From Nageia nagi (lineage: Eukaryota > Pinophyta): 64,000 nt of DNA. Numbering within the stretch: the first letter of the stretch is position 1; each line of letters begins with the position of its first letter. Shown here piece by piece: positions 1 through 12,125 of the stretch. Below the pieces are notes generated by a model. It was not told where the DNA came from and did not search any database. It worked only from the letters and a program-made list of their open reading frames with translations. The position numbers and the translations under genes are program-made. The stretch covers positions 94,674,001-94,738,000 of the forward strand of contig JBITNC010000001.1 in assembly GCA_050084985.1 (NCBI GenBank), given 5' to 3'.

Positions 1-1247
1 TCTCTATAAGTTTTTATGAGCATGATATTTTTCTTACCTAAAAGAGAAAAAAAATTTTGGACCTACATGATCAAATATTTCTAAAATTTTCTTTCTATAA
101 GTTCAAATTAAATGCTTATAGTGCCTTTTTTAAGTAAGAAGGGGGAGATTTTAGTGCCTTTTTTTTAAGTCATTAAATATCAAGTTTGTTAATGCTTATG
201 CATTTTTTAATTCTCTAAATGCTTAAACTAATGCTAAAGTAGGACTTAAGCATTGTCTATGAATTCATGATTTATGCCAAGTATGAATGGACTTATTCAT
301 TAAATGTTAAGTTATGAATAAACCCTAGGCATTCTTTGCTAAGTGATTTATGACATTTCTTTTTACTAGTCATGAGTAGGACTTAGAACATTTAAAAATG
401 AATTCATGCTAAGTATAGAACTTATGCAATTTTTTTTTAAATTAATGAATGGATTAATGCTAAGTAGGACTTAGCCTTTTTTTAAATTCATTAAAAGTGT
501 TGAATGAATTTATGAACTTGAGCAAGTATGCAAAATGTAAAAATATCCTTTAGGGGTTAGTACAAAACCCATTGGACTCTTATATTCAAGTTCTTATGGA
601 TGATGTATTTTTAATACTTTACTTCATATTTTTGCATAATTGCTTTATACTTGCAAAATGCAAAATATTGAAAGTAACCCCTAAAATGAACACATACGCA
701 CGTACTTTTCCACAACATGACTTGTTTGGGAGCCACGAGGGGAGGATAGGGTAGACTGAAGCCTTTTTAGTTTGAAGAACCAAGTGGTGGTAAATTCATC
801 TTAATTAACCCTAAGACCTCTGTTGGTTGTACATAACTCTATTAGGTGGATAGGCATGTGTGTAGTGATACCACATGTCCGCACATCCATTTAAGGATTA
901 TCCTGATAACCTAGGAGGAAAACTTGAAAACCCTAAACAAGATAATTAAAATGGTCAGTCCAACATACATCGGATCCTTGGAAAATAGTTGGTACTTCTT
1001 CTTGAGAGAGTATATTACTAACCAAGGTGAATTGGTTGAGGACTGGTAGTACTTGGGCTCCACTTTGTAGGCATCCAGTTGAAGACCTAATTCTATACAA
1101 GAAAATAACCTCAACTTTATCCTTCTACGAATCTTGGTTTATAAGTTTGCACATGTGGGACATGTTTACTTATCAATGTTTGATTTATATAGATGGTAAA
1201 TTATAGAAATTTATTCATTCTTCTTACTTATTTACTTTTGTGTAGCA
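1..1247 (+). other. 5' untranslated leader of C1 (3' portion)
   Basis: AT-rich non-coding DNA matching the leaders of C3, C4 and C6. Positions 180-480 repeat short units such as CTTAAGCATTG and TAAATGCTTA. A purine tract with a run of five Gs lies at 137-147. Positions 676-760 and 781-1110 are the best-conserved leader block; the same sequence is seen on the minus strand near 16110-16540 and 18960-19400 and on the plus strand near 24840-24957. Short open frames here are not conserved as protein. Window position 1 falls inside this leader. Confidence 0.7.
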
Positions 1248-2160
1248 ATGGTTGAAACCTTCATACCTAAGCATATACTCGATGGTTCCAACTTCAGCAT
1301 ATGGGAACCTTGTATGAAAGCTGAGTTACAAGCAAGGAAGTTATGGTAGACAGTTAATGAAGACTTGGTCACTCCTACAGATGAGAAGGCTCTTGAAATC
1401 TACAACTCAAAGAATGAGTTAGCAACTTCAATGATTTATCATCTAGTTTAAGATGACATACTTCTCATGATCTCTTCTTCAACATCAGCAAAGGAAGCTT
1501 GGGATAGGCTGAAGAAAATTTACCTTGGGTCAAAATTTTCAAGGAAGTTCACTATTTTACAAAAGTTGTTGCAATATTGTCAATGTGAAGATGAAAGTGC
1601 TTCTATTTACTTGACCAAAATCATTGACCTCAGGACACAACTGGTTGGCTATGGGTGCAACTGGATCAATGATGAGTTCATGGTCTTCATCATTCTTCAA
1701 AGCCTTTCTACAAAGTTTAGTAACTTTTTCACATTTATGGAAACTAGGCTTGATGATGAAGAAGATGTCATCTCTCTTGATAACCTTTCTAGACTCCTTC
1801 TGAAGCATGAGGAAACTTTGAATAAGAAAATGTTAAACTTTTCTCCAAAGGATAATAACATTGCTCTAGGAGCAACTAAAACTTCTTTCAAGAAGAAGTT
1901 CAATCATTATAAATCCAAAGATAACAAATCCTCACTTACCTTCAGGAAGCATGAGAAAAAGGGAAAGAATAATGGCAACTTCAAGTAAAGGAATGGCAAA
2001 GCTAGATCAAGCAATCCAAAACCTAAAGAAAATTTTGATGGAAATTGTAATTTTTGTGGCATATTTGGTCATAAAGAGTATGATTATCGTAAAAAAGAAA
2101 TTTGCTAAAAAAGGTAAGGGAAATGCAAATGTGAAAAATTTCCATAATAAAAAGAAGAAC
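1248..2160 (+). pseudogene. gag: copia gag relic (UBN2-type capsid plus zinc knuckle), C1
   Basis: The ATG at 1248 opens a frame starting MVETFIPKHILDGSNFSIW, the usual copia gag N-terminus. Two premature stops follow: a Trp codon changed to TAG near 1347 and a TAA near 1449. From 1467 to 1988 the frame is open for 173 codons and covers the central gag helices (motifs SAKEAWDRLKKIYLG, INDEFMVFIILQSL, LLKHEETLN). Near 2046-2090 a second frame gives a zinc knuckle, CNFCGIFGHKEYDY. It has the C-X2-C-X4-H spacing, but Tyr replaces the last Cys. Family role: gag forms the virus-like particle and packages element RNA. Dead because of stops and a frameshift; capture of this start is supported by the aligned leader junction. 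Confidence 0.85.
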
Positions 2161-4910
2161 AAGCATGCTACTACTGTTTCCTACTACTCAGTGACTAAAC
2201 TTTTTAAATTGATTGGATTGTTATTTCAGTTGACTAATCATGTAGTTATGAAAAGGATAAGTTTGAAACTTTTACTAAGTACAAGAAAGATGTGATTGTG
2301 ATAGGTGATAATCTATCCCTGATGTTCAAGGAATAGGAGTGTGTAATTCATGGAAAGTTCTTGATAATGTCTTTATGTTCATAAGCTAAGGATGAACCTT
2401 TCTCTCATAATTTCCAGTTTAAAAAAGATACTCATTTGATTTACTCTCATCTGTGGATTAAGAAAGTACTTCCACGTTGTTAAAAGATCAATAAAGATGA
2501 TCTTTAATTATGGGATAGTTCATCAAAAATGTGTCTTTTCAAGTGTGTTGTTCTAAGGCAATCTTTGGCAACCAAATTTAGGGCACCTTAACCAAAGAGT
2601 ATTCAAATATGAGAAATCAGAATTATGGAAGGTTTACCTCAATTTTTCCCATAATTGTCTCTATGAAGAAGTGCATTCTTGGAAAGATGAATAGCAAAAT
2701 TTGAAAAAGATAAGGCAATAAGGCTCTCAACCTCTTCAACTTTGTATTTAGATTTGATGGGTCCATTTTAGACTAAGTCATTGGAGGAGCTTCTTACATT
2801 CTGACCTTCATTGATGACTTAGCAGGATGACCTTTAGGTTATCTACTTGAGCAAAAAGGATAAAACCTTTGAGAGTTTAAGACTTTTAAGGCCTTGTTAA
2901 AATCAAACTACTTTTAAAATTAAGATTTTGAGATCAAATAATGAGGAGGAAATACAATAGTAATGAGTTCAATACTATTTGCTAATATGGATCAAGAGTA
3001 TTTAATCCTTACACTCCTCAATGGAGTTGTTGAAAGAAAAATAAATAATTATGGAGATGGTTAGGTGCATGTTGGGTAACTTCCTATTTCTTATGGGTGA
3101 AAGCTATCACACTGCTATTACATCATAAATAGTGTCCTAAAAATATGTTAGGTAAAACTCCTGTTGAAGCATGGACAGAAAGAAACCTAAAATTCTCACT
3201 TTAGGTTTTGTTGTGATGCATTTCCTTACATTACTCTAGAAAAGAAGAAGTTAATAAAAGAGCAAAAAAATGCATCTTTTGGGTTATGAAATCAGCATAA
3301 GGCTTTTCAGGCTCTACTCTCATCCTAAAATCAGTTTATTTAGGGATGTCAAGTTAATGAACTTCTGAAGGAACGACTTCTAGATGAGGTTTCTGATGTC
3401 GATGGATCTTCAGTTCACCTAACTGGTTGATGTTGATGTAAAAGTCACCACAAGAAAAATTTCCAACTCAAAATATACAAGGAGATGACCTTGAACAAAT
3501 CTTATTTCCAAATTAACAAATGAATGAGCCTAACCATTTTAAAGAAGCTTCAAGCAAGAGTGTTGGATGGAAGCCATGAAAGTGAGTATGTAGCATATGA
3601 AAAATGAAACTTGGATTTGGTTCTTTATCCAATGAGAAAATATGATTGCAAATAAATGGATATACAAGTCAAGTACAATTCTGATGGAGATATTGAAAAT
3701 ACAAGGGAAGGTTAGTAGATGAAGGTTTCACTTAAAATATGTATTGATTATGAGAAACCTTTGCTCCATGGCTAAAGATGCATTATTCTTGCTCTTTCTA
3801 TAGCTCAAGATGGAAAGTTTTCAACTTGAATCAAGAGTGCATTTCTCAATGGTGACATTAGATGTAGAAATCTACATGAATCAACTAGAAGGGTTATTGT
3901 AAAGGTCAAAGATCTTTTGTGTGCAAGCTAAAGAAGTCATTATATGGACTTAAACAAGCACTAAGCATTGTATAGAAAATTTTAAGTTTTTTTAGACATT
4001 GGTTTCTTCAAGTTTTTTTGACTCAATCTTATGTACTCAATCAGAAAAAGACATGTCTTAATTCTTTTTTTATGGATGATCTTCTCATAATGGCAATAAT
4101 ATGAAATCATCAAGAGTGCATATCCAAACTAAACAACATTTGAAATGATTGATCTATGGTTTATTGCATTACTATCTTGGAATGCAAGTATACAAATAAA
4201 GGATTGTACTTATCTATCAATCTAAGTATATATAGATATCTTACAAAAGTTTGGAATGGAGTGTAGATATGCTAATGACCTATTGCTCCTGAAATCATAT
4301 TTATCTGAGCTAATTTTAGTTGGCTGATGCTACAACTTATAGCAATTATTGGTAGTCTTCTATATCTGACTATATCTCAGCCAGATATTACCTTTGCAAG
4401 TGAATCTGATGCACGATTCATGCAAAAACCTATGTTGAGCACCTCAATGTATAAGCAAATTTGAGGTATGGTTAGCATAAGGATCTTACTCTAGTATTCA
4501 TAAAGTAGCCCTTTATTGTTCTCTCTAGATTCTCAAATTTCTGATATGGGGAGATAGAGATGACAAAAAATCAACCTCTACATTTTTTTAGCATTGATTC
4601 AGATGCTATCTCTTAGGTTCAAGAAGCAACCTATTTTGCTCTTTCTACCACTGAAGCTAATACTAGCCATGTTTGTTGCAACCCAAGGAAGATTTTAGCT
4701 AGACATCTTCTAATGAAATTAGGTATGAGCAAATGGCCCATCTTTATTTCTTTAGATAATTAGGTATCTATTGCCAAAAACCTTGACTTGTTATTTATTC
4801 AAAACCAATCAGCCTCTTGAAACTAAATTCTATAAGCTTAGGGTATTTTCTATTATTGATGAATGTTTCTTCAAAGGATACAGGAGAGTTTGAAGTTTGA
4901 AATTCTTCAT
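2161..4910 (+). pseudogene. pol: copia pol relic: protease, integrase, RT, RNase H (C1)
   Basis: Degenerate pol in the order protease/integrase, then RT, then RNase H, which separates copia from gypsy. Integrase core sequence (DLMGPF, then a TFIDD-like stretch) lies near 2750-2900. The integrase tail, TPQNGVVERKN-like, is near 3010-3060. RT occupies about 3540-4330, with an FLNGD segment at 3840-3870, an LKKSLYGLKQA-like segment at 3925-3960 and the MDDLL catalytic loop at 4072-4085. RNase H sequence follows to about 4910. Almost every 50-100 bp a base is missing compared with C2, giving many frameshifts. This is the most decayed pol copy in the window and probably the oldest. Confidence 0.8.
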
Positions 4911-5586
4911 GTTGTGAATTCAATTTATTTGTATGATAAACTTCACCTCTAAGAGGATTTTTATTGTATATAGTGTTGATTTTGTTATACCCTCATGGTA
5001 AGTTCAACTCTTTGAAAACTTCTTGTAATAAATATTTTAAATCAAAAACTTGTCCAATTTTGAGCAATAATTCAATCATTCATTGTTCAAGATATACTTA
5101 GATTGTTTGCCTATTACAATTACTATGTAGGACTATATGTTCATACTCTATTTTAATAATCAACACAATGTTTATACATACAGGTGATTATGAGTTTTGA
5201 GCTTGGCATTTCATGATGACTTATAGTTCACATTTAATTAGTTCATAGATGGCATTTATTGATTCTTATTATAAATGAATATGATTGCATTAACTGATTT
5301 GTTATTGAGTTGCTTATAGCATGTAGTTCCTTTTAGATATGCAGTTACTACTTAGATTAAAGTAGCTCTTAAAAACTCAAATTTTAGTTGTGATTGACTA
5401 CTCATGTACATTGAAATAGTTGTGGTTAATGATATGTAAATTTTGTAAACTAGTGAGTCTCAAACTAATTTCTAACTTCATCAAATATGTAAAGTTCTCA
5501 TCTCTTTTTATCTTTTGGAGGAGAACTTTTTAATTTTTCTCTTCATTTCTCTTTTTCGCTTATCCTAATATTGCATTAAAGGGGTG
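4911..5586 (+). other. C1 3' non-coding region between pol and LTR
   Basis: Matches the same interval in C2 (8151-8882), C3, C4 and C6. It ends in a purine-rich tract (ATTAAAGGGGTG) just before the LTR, in the position of the polypurine tract that primes plus-strand DNA synthesis. No coding sequence seen. Confidence 0.7.
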
Positions 5587-6044
5587 TGTTAGAATTGTAA
5601 TTGAAATTTTGATATAAATCTTTATGTAATCACTAATACTTAAGAGTATATTTGATACCTTAAGGTATTAATGAATTTGATTTATGTAAACTTTCCTTAA
5701 CCATGTTTGGCAGTTGGAGTAAAAGTTTTGATATATTTCATTGAAAAATTACCCTTGGGTTAAAGGGAGGTTAGGGAGGTGCTCTCATGCTATAAATAGA
5801 GGGCCTCTCCTCTTGTAATATCACTTAGATTTTGAGTCAGATTACTCTACTAGTTTGTGTAGGAGAGAAAGGAATTGTAGTAAGAGGGTGCATAGTTTGA
5901 GAATTGAGATCTAGTTGTGGATGTACTCCTAAGGAGGGAGGAACCACTTATATTGGTGTTATCTTGAGTGAATGGTGTTATTAGCTTGTAGATGTTGAAT
6001 GATTAAGTTTCTTATAGTCTTGGACCTTGAGGATTAATGTAGAT
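5587..6044 (+). repeat. C1 3' LTR
   Basis: Begins TGTTAGAATT after the polypurine-like tract. About 45 bp in, it carries the palindrome shared by all LTRs here (AATACTTAAG...CTTAAGGTATT, about 5635-5672). A TATA box, TATAAATA, is at 5791-5798, followed by a transcribed-looking R/U5 part (GATCTAGTTGTGGATGTACT near 5909). The 3' end is lost at the junction with C2, so the right border is approximate. Confidence 0.75.
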
Positions 6045-8150
6045 CTAATTCCATCAAGAGGTAGTTTACGATTCCTTACACTCCTCCATAGAATGGTGTT
6101 GTTGAAAGAAAAAATAAGATAATTATGGAGATGGTTAGATGCATGTTGGGTAATCTTCCTAATTTCTTATGGGGTAAAGCTATAAGCACTACTATTTATA
6201 TATTAAATAGGTGTCCCATAAAAATCATTTAAGGTAAAACTCCTTTTGAAGCATGGTTAAGAAGAAAACCTAACATTTCTCACTTTAGGATATTTGGTTG
6301 TGAAGCATTATCCTACATTATCTCTAAGAAAAGGAAGAAGTTAAATAAAAGAGCTAAAAAATGTATCTTTATGGGTTATGACAGTCAGCATAAAGGCTAC
6401 AGGCTCTACTCTCCATCCTACAAATTCATGTTTATTTCAAGGGATTTAAAGTTCAATGAACTTATTAAAGAATCTACTTCTAATGAAGATTTTTATGATC
6501 CATAGGACTCTTTAGTTTAACCTAGCTGGTTAGATGTTGATGTAGATAAGTCACCTCAAGAATAAAACTTTCCTACTCAAAAGGTAACAAGGAGCATGAC
6601 CTTGAACAAATTCTTATTTGCCAAGATTAACAACAAGCATGAGCCCTTAACCTTCAAAAAATCTTCTAAGCATAAGTGTTGGATGGAAGCCATGAAAGTG
6701 AAGTATGATATGCTTAGGAAAAATAAAACTTGAGATTTGGTTCCTTATCTCAATGAGGAAATAAATGGATATACAAAGACAATTCAATTCTATTGGAGAT
6801 ATTGAAAAATACAAGGTAAGGTTATAGACAAAGGTTTTACTTAAAAATGTAGTGTAGATTATGAGAAAACCTTTGCTCCCATGGCAAAGATACCTACTAT
6901 GAGAATTATTCTTGCTCTTTCTATAGCTCAAGGATGGAAAATTTTTCAACTTGACATCAAGAGTGCATTTCTCAATGGTGACTTAGATGTGAAAATCTTA
7001 ATGAATCAACTAGAAGGGTTCATTGTGGAAGGCAAAGACTCTTTTGTGTGCAAGTTAAAGAAGTTATTATATAGACTTAAGCAAGCACCTAAAGCCTAGT
7101 ATAGAAAGATTTTAAGGTATTTTACATACATTGGTTTCTTGAAGTATTTTTTGGACTCTAATCTATATGTGCTCAGTCAGAAAAAATATGTCTTGATTCT
7201 TTTTTATATGGATGATCTTCTAATAACAAGGAATAATGATGAAATCATTCAAGAGTGCATATCCAAACTTAATACAACATTTGAAATGATTGATCTTGGT
7301 CTCTTGCACTACTATCTTAGAATGCAAGTGTATTAATACAAGGATTGTACTTATTTCAATCAATCTAATTATATATTAGATATCTTGCAAAAATTTGGAA
7401 TGGAGTGTAGATATGCTATGATCCTAGTTGCTCTTAAAATCACTATTTATCTGAGCTCAACTTTTAGTTAGCTGATGCTACAACTTATAGGAAATTAATT
7501 GGTAGTCCTCTATATTTGACTATATCCAATCCAGATATTACCTTTGAAGTGAATCTGATGGCACAATTTATGCAAAAACCTTATGTTGAGCACCTCCATG
7601 GTAAGCAAATTTTGAGGTATGTTGCAACAACTAAGGATCTTGCTCTCAATTATTCTAAGTTGCCTTTGTTTATTCTCTCTAGATTCTCAAATTCTGACTA
7701 TGAGGGAGATAGAGATGATAAGAAATCAACCTCTACATATGTATTTAGCATTAGTTCAAGTGCTATCTCTTAGGCTTCCAAGAAGAAACCTATTATTTAT
7801 CTTTCCACCATAGAAGCTGAATACTGTGCCATGTTTGTTGCAATCAAGGAAGCCATTTGGATAAGACATCTTCTAAAAGAAATTAGGTATGGGAAAGGTG
7901 GCTCATATTTGATTTTTTTAGATAATTAGTTAGCTATTTCTTTGACTAAGAATCTTGTGTTCCATCAGAGAGCAAAACATATGAAAATCCATACCCATTT
8001 TATCATGGAGAAGGTTCTTGATGGCATCATATACTTGAAGTATTATCCATCCACATTGAACTTTGTTGATTTATTCACCAAGTCCCTCTTAGAATCTCAA
8101 TTCTATAAGCTTAGGAATGCTATTAGGTTGGTGAAGTTTTTCTCAAAGTA
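6045..8150 (+). pseudogene. pol: copia pol relic: integrase C-terminus, RT, RNase H (C2)
   Basis: The least-damaged plus-strand pol here. The integrase tail is at 6045-6480 (NGVVERKNK, then a KCIFMGYDSQHKGYRLYSP-like stretch near 6360-6420). RT runs from 6640 to about 7440: an open frame at 6881-7099 contains MAKIPTMRIILALSIAQGWK, QLDIKSAFLNGDLD and LKQAPKA, and a second at 7139-7336 contains the catalytic FYMDDLLIT at 7202-7225 (Met in place of the common Val). RNase H covers 7516-8150, with DYEGDRDDKKST, a TxEAEY motif near 7807-7824 and KNLVFHQRAKH near 7950-7983. It ends at a TAA at 8148-8150. At least five frame changes or stops separate these blocks, so it is inactive. Confidence 0.9.
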
Positions 8151-8882
8151 AAGGAGAGTGAAGTTTGAATTCTTATGTTGAATTCATATTTTTGATGATA
8201 ACTTCACCTCTAAGAGGATTTTGTGTTGTTTAGTGTTGATTTTGTTATACACCTTCATGGTAAGTTCAAACTGCTTGAGGAACTTGTTGTACAAATATTT
8301 TAAAGCAAAAACATTGGCCAATCTAGTACTATTCGATTATTCATATGTGAGAAACTCTTATGTATCTTTTGGCACTATTCAATTATCCATGTGTGAAGAA
8401 ACTCATATGTGCATACTCTATTTTGTAATGATAATCAACACATATTTTATACATAGCAGGTGATTATGAGTTTTAGCTTGGCATTTTCATGATGACTTAT
8501 AGTTCACAATTAATTAGTTCATGATGGCATTTATGTGATTCATATATCCTAGTTGATATGAATATGTTGCATTTGACTGATCTTGTTATTTGAGTTGCTT
8601 ATGACTTGCAAGTTCCTTTGAGATTGCAGGTTACTTACTTTAGATATGTAGGCTCTTAAAAACTCTTCATGAATTTTAGTTGGATGACTACTTCATGTAC
8701 ATTGAAAATAGTTATGGTTAATGATTGTATTTGGTAAACTAGTGAGTCTCAAACTAAATCTTTCTTACTTCATAAATATGTAAAAAGTTCTCATCTCTGT
8801 TATATCTATTTGGAGGAGAACTTTTTAATTTTTCTCTTCATTATCTCTTTTTTCGTTATCCTAATATTGCATTAAATGGGAG
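8151..8882 (+). other. C2 3' non-coding region
   Basis: No coding sequence. It aligns in reverse with 9381-9633 (C3) and 11642-12125 (C4), and in the same orientation with 24958-25193 (C6). It includes a repeated phrase, (ATTCAATTATCCATATGTG)-like, at 8330-8400. It ends with AAATGGGAG, a polypurine tract directly before the LTR. Confidence 0.7.
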
Positions 8883-9380
8883 TGTTGGTATGTATAATGC
8901 ATTATTGTAAAAGTTTTGTAATAATCTTCTATGTAAGCTCACTAATACTTAAGAGTATCATTTGATACCTTAAGTATTTAAGTGAATATGATGATGTAAC
9001 TTATCCTACACTCCATGTCATGAGCATGCCTCTTGAGTAAAATGATATGCATATCATGCTTTTGTACATTGGAAAAAAGGGTGATCCAAAAAAGGATTTT
9101 GGCCTATAAATAGAAGGCTCCCTCTTTGGATCATATACCAATTTTGTGGAGTAAAGTTATGCTATAGGATAGTGTTTAGGAGAAAAGTTTAGGAGGATTG
9201 TAAGAGTTCATATTTGTGAATGAAGTGAGATCTAGTTAGTGGATGTACTCTTTAGTTGGAAGAACCACTTACATCTTATGTTATCTTTGTGAGATTACTT
9301 TGTGAGTTTGTTAAATGTAAATTGTGAGCTTTCATGTGATCTTTGGAGTATAGAGTTATTTAGTTTATATTGCAACTCTC
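8883..9380 (+). repeat. C2 3' LTR
   Basis: Starts TGTTGGTATG at 8883. Contains the U3 palindrome (AATACTTAAGAGTATCA / TGATACCTTAAGTATT, about 8944-8978), a TATA box TATAAATA at 9105-9112, and U5 ending in ATATTGCAACTCTC. The intact family end is TTGCAACTCTTTCA, so the last few bases are missing where C3 begins. About 498 bp. Confidence 0.85.
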
Positions 9381-9633
9381 TTGCATACAAGTTCCTCACA
9401 TATGAATAACTAAAATGTGCCAAAAGACACATAAAATTTTTCACATATGGATAACTAAACAGTGCTAGATTGGCCAATCTTTTTGCTTAAAAAATTTGTA
9501 CAATAAGTTCTTCACATAGAGCAAACTTACTATAAAAGTGTACAATAAAATTAATACTATACAACATAAAATCCTCCTAGAGGTGAAGTTGTCATCACAA
9601 ACATGAATTCAACACAAGAATTCAAACTTTACT
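9381..9633 (-). other. C3 3' non-coding region, truncated
   Basis: Reverse complement of the C2 region 8151-8400. Truncated at 9381, where it meets the C2 LTR, so the remainder and the 3' LTR of C3 have been lost. Confidence 0.7.
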
Positions 9634-11135
9634 TCACTTTGAGGGTAACTTCACCAAACTGATAGCATCTTTAAGCTTACAAAATTGAGCTTTCAAGAGA
9701 GGCTTGGTGAACAAATTAGCAGAGTTCAAGGTGGATGGACAATACTCTAGGTGTATGATGCCATCAAAAACCTTCTTTTTGATAAAATATGTCTAGATTT
9801 TCACATGTTTTATTCTCTAATGGAACACAAGATTCTTAGCCAAAGTGATCATTGACCAATTATTTGAAGAAATCAGAGATGACCCACCTTGCTCATACCT
9901 AATTTCTTTTAGAAGATACCTTAGCCAAATGGCTTCCTAGGCTAGAATATAAATGGCACGATATTCAACTTCTATAGTGGAAAGAGAAAAAGTAGGTTGC
10001 TTCTTAGAAATCTAAGAGATAGCACCTAAACCAGTGGAGGTTGATTTCCTATCATCTATATCTCCTCCATAGTCTAAATTTGAGAATCTAGAGAAAATAA
10101 ATGAGGGTAAATTAGAATACTTGAGAGCAAGATCTTTAGTCCCTACAACATACCTCAATATTTACTTAATAGCATTGAAGTGCTCAACATATGATTTCTA
10201 TATGAATCATGTTGTTAGATTCAAAGGTAATATCTAGCTTGAAAATAGTCAAATATAAAAGACTACTAATTAATTGATTAAAAGTAGTAGCATCAGCCAA
10301 ATAAGAATTAGAGCTCAGAGAAATAAAGATTCCAAGTAATACTAGGATCACAACATATCTACAATCCTCGATTTCAAACTTTTGCAAGATATCTTATATA
10401 TATTTAGATTGACTATGATAAGTATAATCCTTATATTGGTATACTTGCATTTTAAGGTAGTAGTGCAAGTAACCAATATAAGTCATTTGCAATGTTGCCT
10501 TAAGTTTGGATATGCACTCTTGAATGATTTTATCATTATTTTAAGTAATCAAAAGATCATCCACATAAAAAAGAATCAAGACCATGTCTTTTTCTTGATT
10601 AAGCACATATAGATTGGAGTTAGAAAAACACTTGAAAAAACTAATGTCTATAAAATACCTTGAAATCTTCCTGTACCAAGCTCTAGGTGCTTGCTTAAGT
10701 CCATATAATGACTTTTTTAGCTTATACACAAAGGAATCCTTACTTTCTACAATGGACCCTTCTAGTTGATTCATGAAGATTTTCACATCTAAGTCACCAT
10801 TGAGAAATGCACTCTTGATATCAAGTTGAAAAACTTACCATCCTTTTGCTATAAAAAGAGAAAGGATAATTCTCATAATAGGCATCTTTACCACAAGAGC
10901 AAAGGCTTCCTCATAATCTACATCATATTTTTGAGCAAAATCTTTTGCTACTAACCTTGTCTTGTATTTCTCAATTTCCCTAGCAAAATTGAACTTGACC
11001 TTGTAGATCTACTTATTGCCAATTATATTCTTTTCACTAGGATAAGAAACCAAATCCTAAATTTCATTTTTCATAAGCACCTCATACTTCATTTTTATGG
11101 CTTCCATCCAGCATTCATGCTTAGAAGCCTCTTTG
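9634..11135 (-). pseudogene. pol: copia pol relic: RT and RNase H (C3, downstream half)
   Basis: Minus strand. RNase H spans about 10330-9634, ending at a TGA (9636-9634) in line with the C2 stop. RT spans 11135-10330. The frame 10786-10541 reads MKIFMNQLEGSIVESKDSF, KSLYGLKQAPRAWY and the catalytic FYVDDLLIT (YVDD at 10567-10556). Stops such as the one at about 10180 and several frameshifts break it. The 5' side of RT continues beyond the C4 insertion, at 17246. Confidence 0.85.
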
Positions 11136-11641
11136 TGAAGGAATTGAACTATAAGAAGAATAATCCTAAACTACTAAGATCATATGAAAGATCTCAAATT
11201 CATATCTAATAATCTTACAAATAAGATAATCTCACAAAGTAATTCAAGATTTAAAGTGGTTCCTCCAACTAAGAGTACATCCACTAACTAGATCTTTACT
11301 TCATTCACAAATACAACTCTCTTACTATCCTCCTAATCTCAACTCCTACACTTCTATCCTATAGCATAATGTTACTTTACAATTTAGTGTGTGATCACAA
11401 AATGGAACCTTCTATTTATAGGCCAAAATTCTTCTTTGGATCATCTTTTTTTCCAATGTACAAAAGCATGACATGCACATCCTTTTACCCATGAGGCATA
11501 CTCATGACATGGAATGTAGGATAAGTTACATTATCACATTCACTTAAATACTTAAGGTATAAAATGATACCCTTAAATATTAGTGAATTTACATATAATA
11601 TTTAATACAAATTTTACAATAATGCATTATACATTCCAACA
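11136..11641 (-). repeat. C4 3' LTR
   Basis: On the minus strand it starts TGTTGGAATG (11641-11632) and ends next to the target flank with a TTCA end (11139-11136). The U3 palindrome is at about 11550-11585, the TATA box (TATAAATA on minus) at 11420-11413. The adjacent polypurine tract AAGGAGAG lies at 11649-11642. About 506 bp, close to the 501 bp of the C3 LTR. Confidence 0.85.
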
Positions 11642-12125
11642 CTCTCCTTAATGCAATATTAGGATAGAGTGAGTAAGAGAGATGAAGAAGAGAAAGTAAG
11701 AGAGTTCTCCTCCAAATAGATACAATAGAGATGAGAAATTTTTACATATTTGTGAAGTAAAAAAGATCTAATTTGAGACTTATTACTTTTCCAAATACAA
11801 TTATTAACCATAATTAGTTTCAATGTACATGAAGTACTCATCTAACTAGAAGTCATGAAAAGCCTCCAAGAGCTTGCATACCTAAGGTAAGTAACTTGCA
11901 ATCTCAAAGGAACATGCAAGTTATCAGTATCTTAAATAATAAGATTAGTTAGATGCATCATATTCATATCAAAAAGGATAGATGAATCATACAAATGCCA
12001 TAATGAACTAATCAATGGTGCACTATAAGTCATCATGAAGATGCCATGCTAAAAACTTATAGTCATTTGCTATATATAAAATATGTGTTGATTATTATTA
12101 CAAAATAGAGCATGCACATATGATT

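Larger units (their letters stand above)
1..6044 (+). mobile_element. Ty1/copia element C1, degraded, 5' end outside the window
   Basis: A forward copia element read from its 5' leader (1-1247) through gag (1248 to about 2160), protease/integrase/RT/RNase H (about 2160-4910), a 3' non-coding stretch (4911-5586) and a 3' LTR starting with TGTTAG at 5587. The 5' LTR is not in the window. Single-base losses and in-frame stops occur throughout, so nothing could be translated as a polyprotein. Near 6045 the sequence jumps straight into the integrase of copy C2, so the end of the C1 LTR is blurred. Order and orientation match the copia arrangement (INT before RT). Internal boundaries are good to about 50 bp. 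Confidence 0.85.
6045..9380 (+). mobile_element. Ty1/copia element C2, 5'-truncated within integrase
   Basis: Starts abruptly in the C-terminal part of integrase immediately after the C1 LTR and runs to a 3' LTR that loses its last bases at about 9380. No gag, protease, leader or 5' LTR is present. The abrupt join of C1 LTR to C2 integrase suggests unequal recombination or a deletion rather than a clean insertion. Its right edge abuts the inverted copy C3. Confidence 0.85.
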
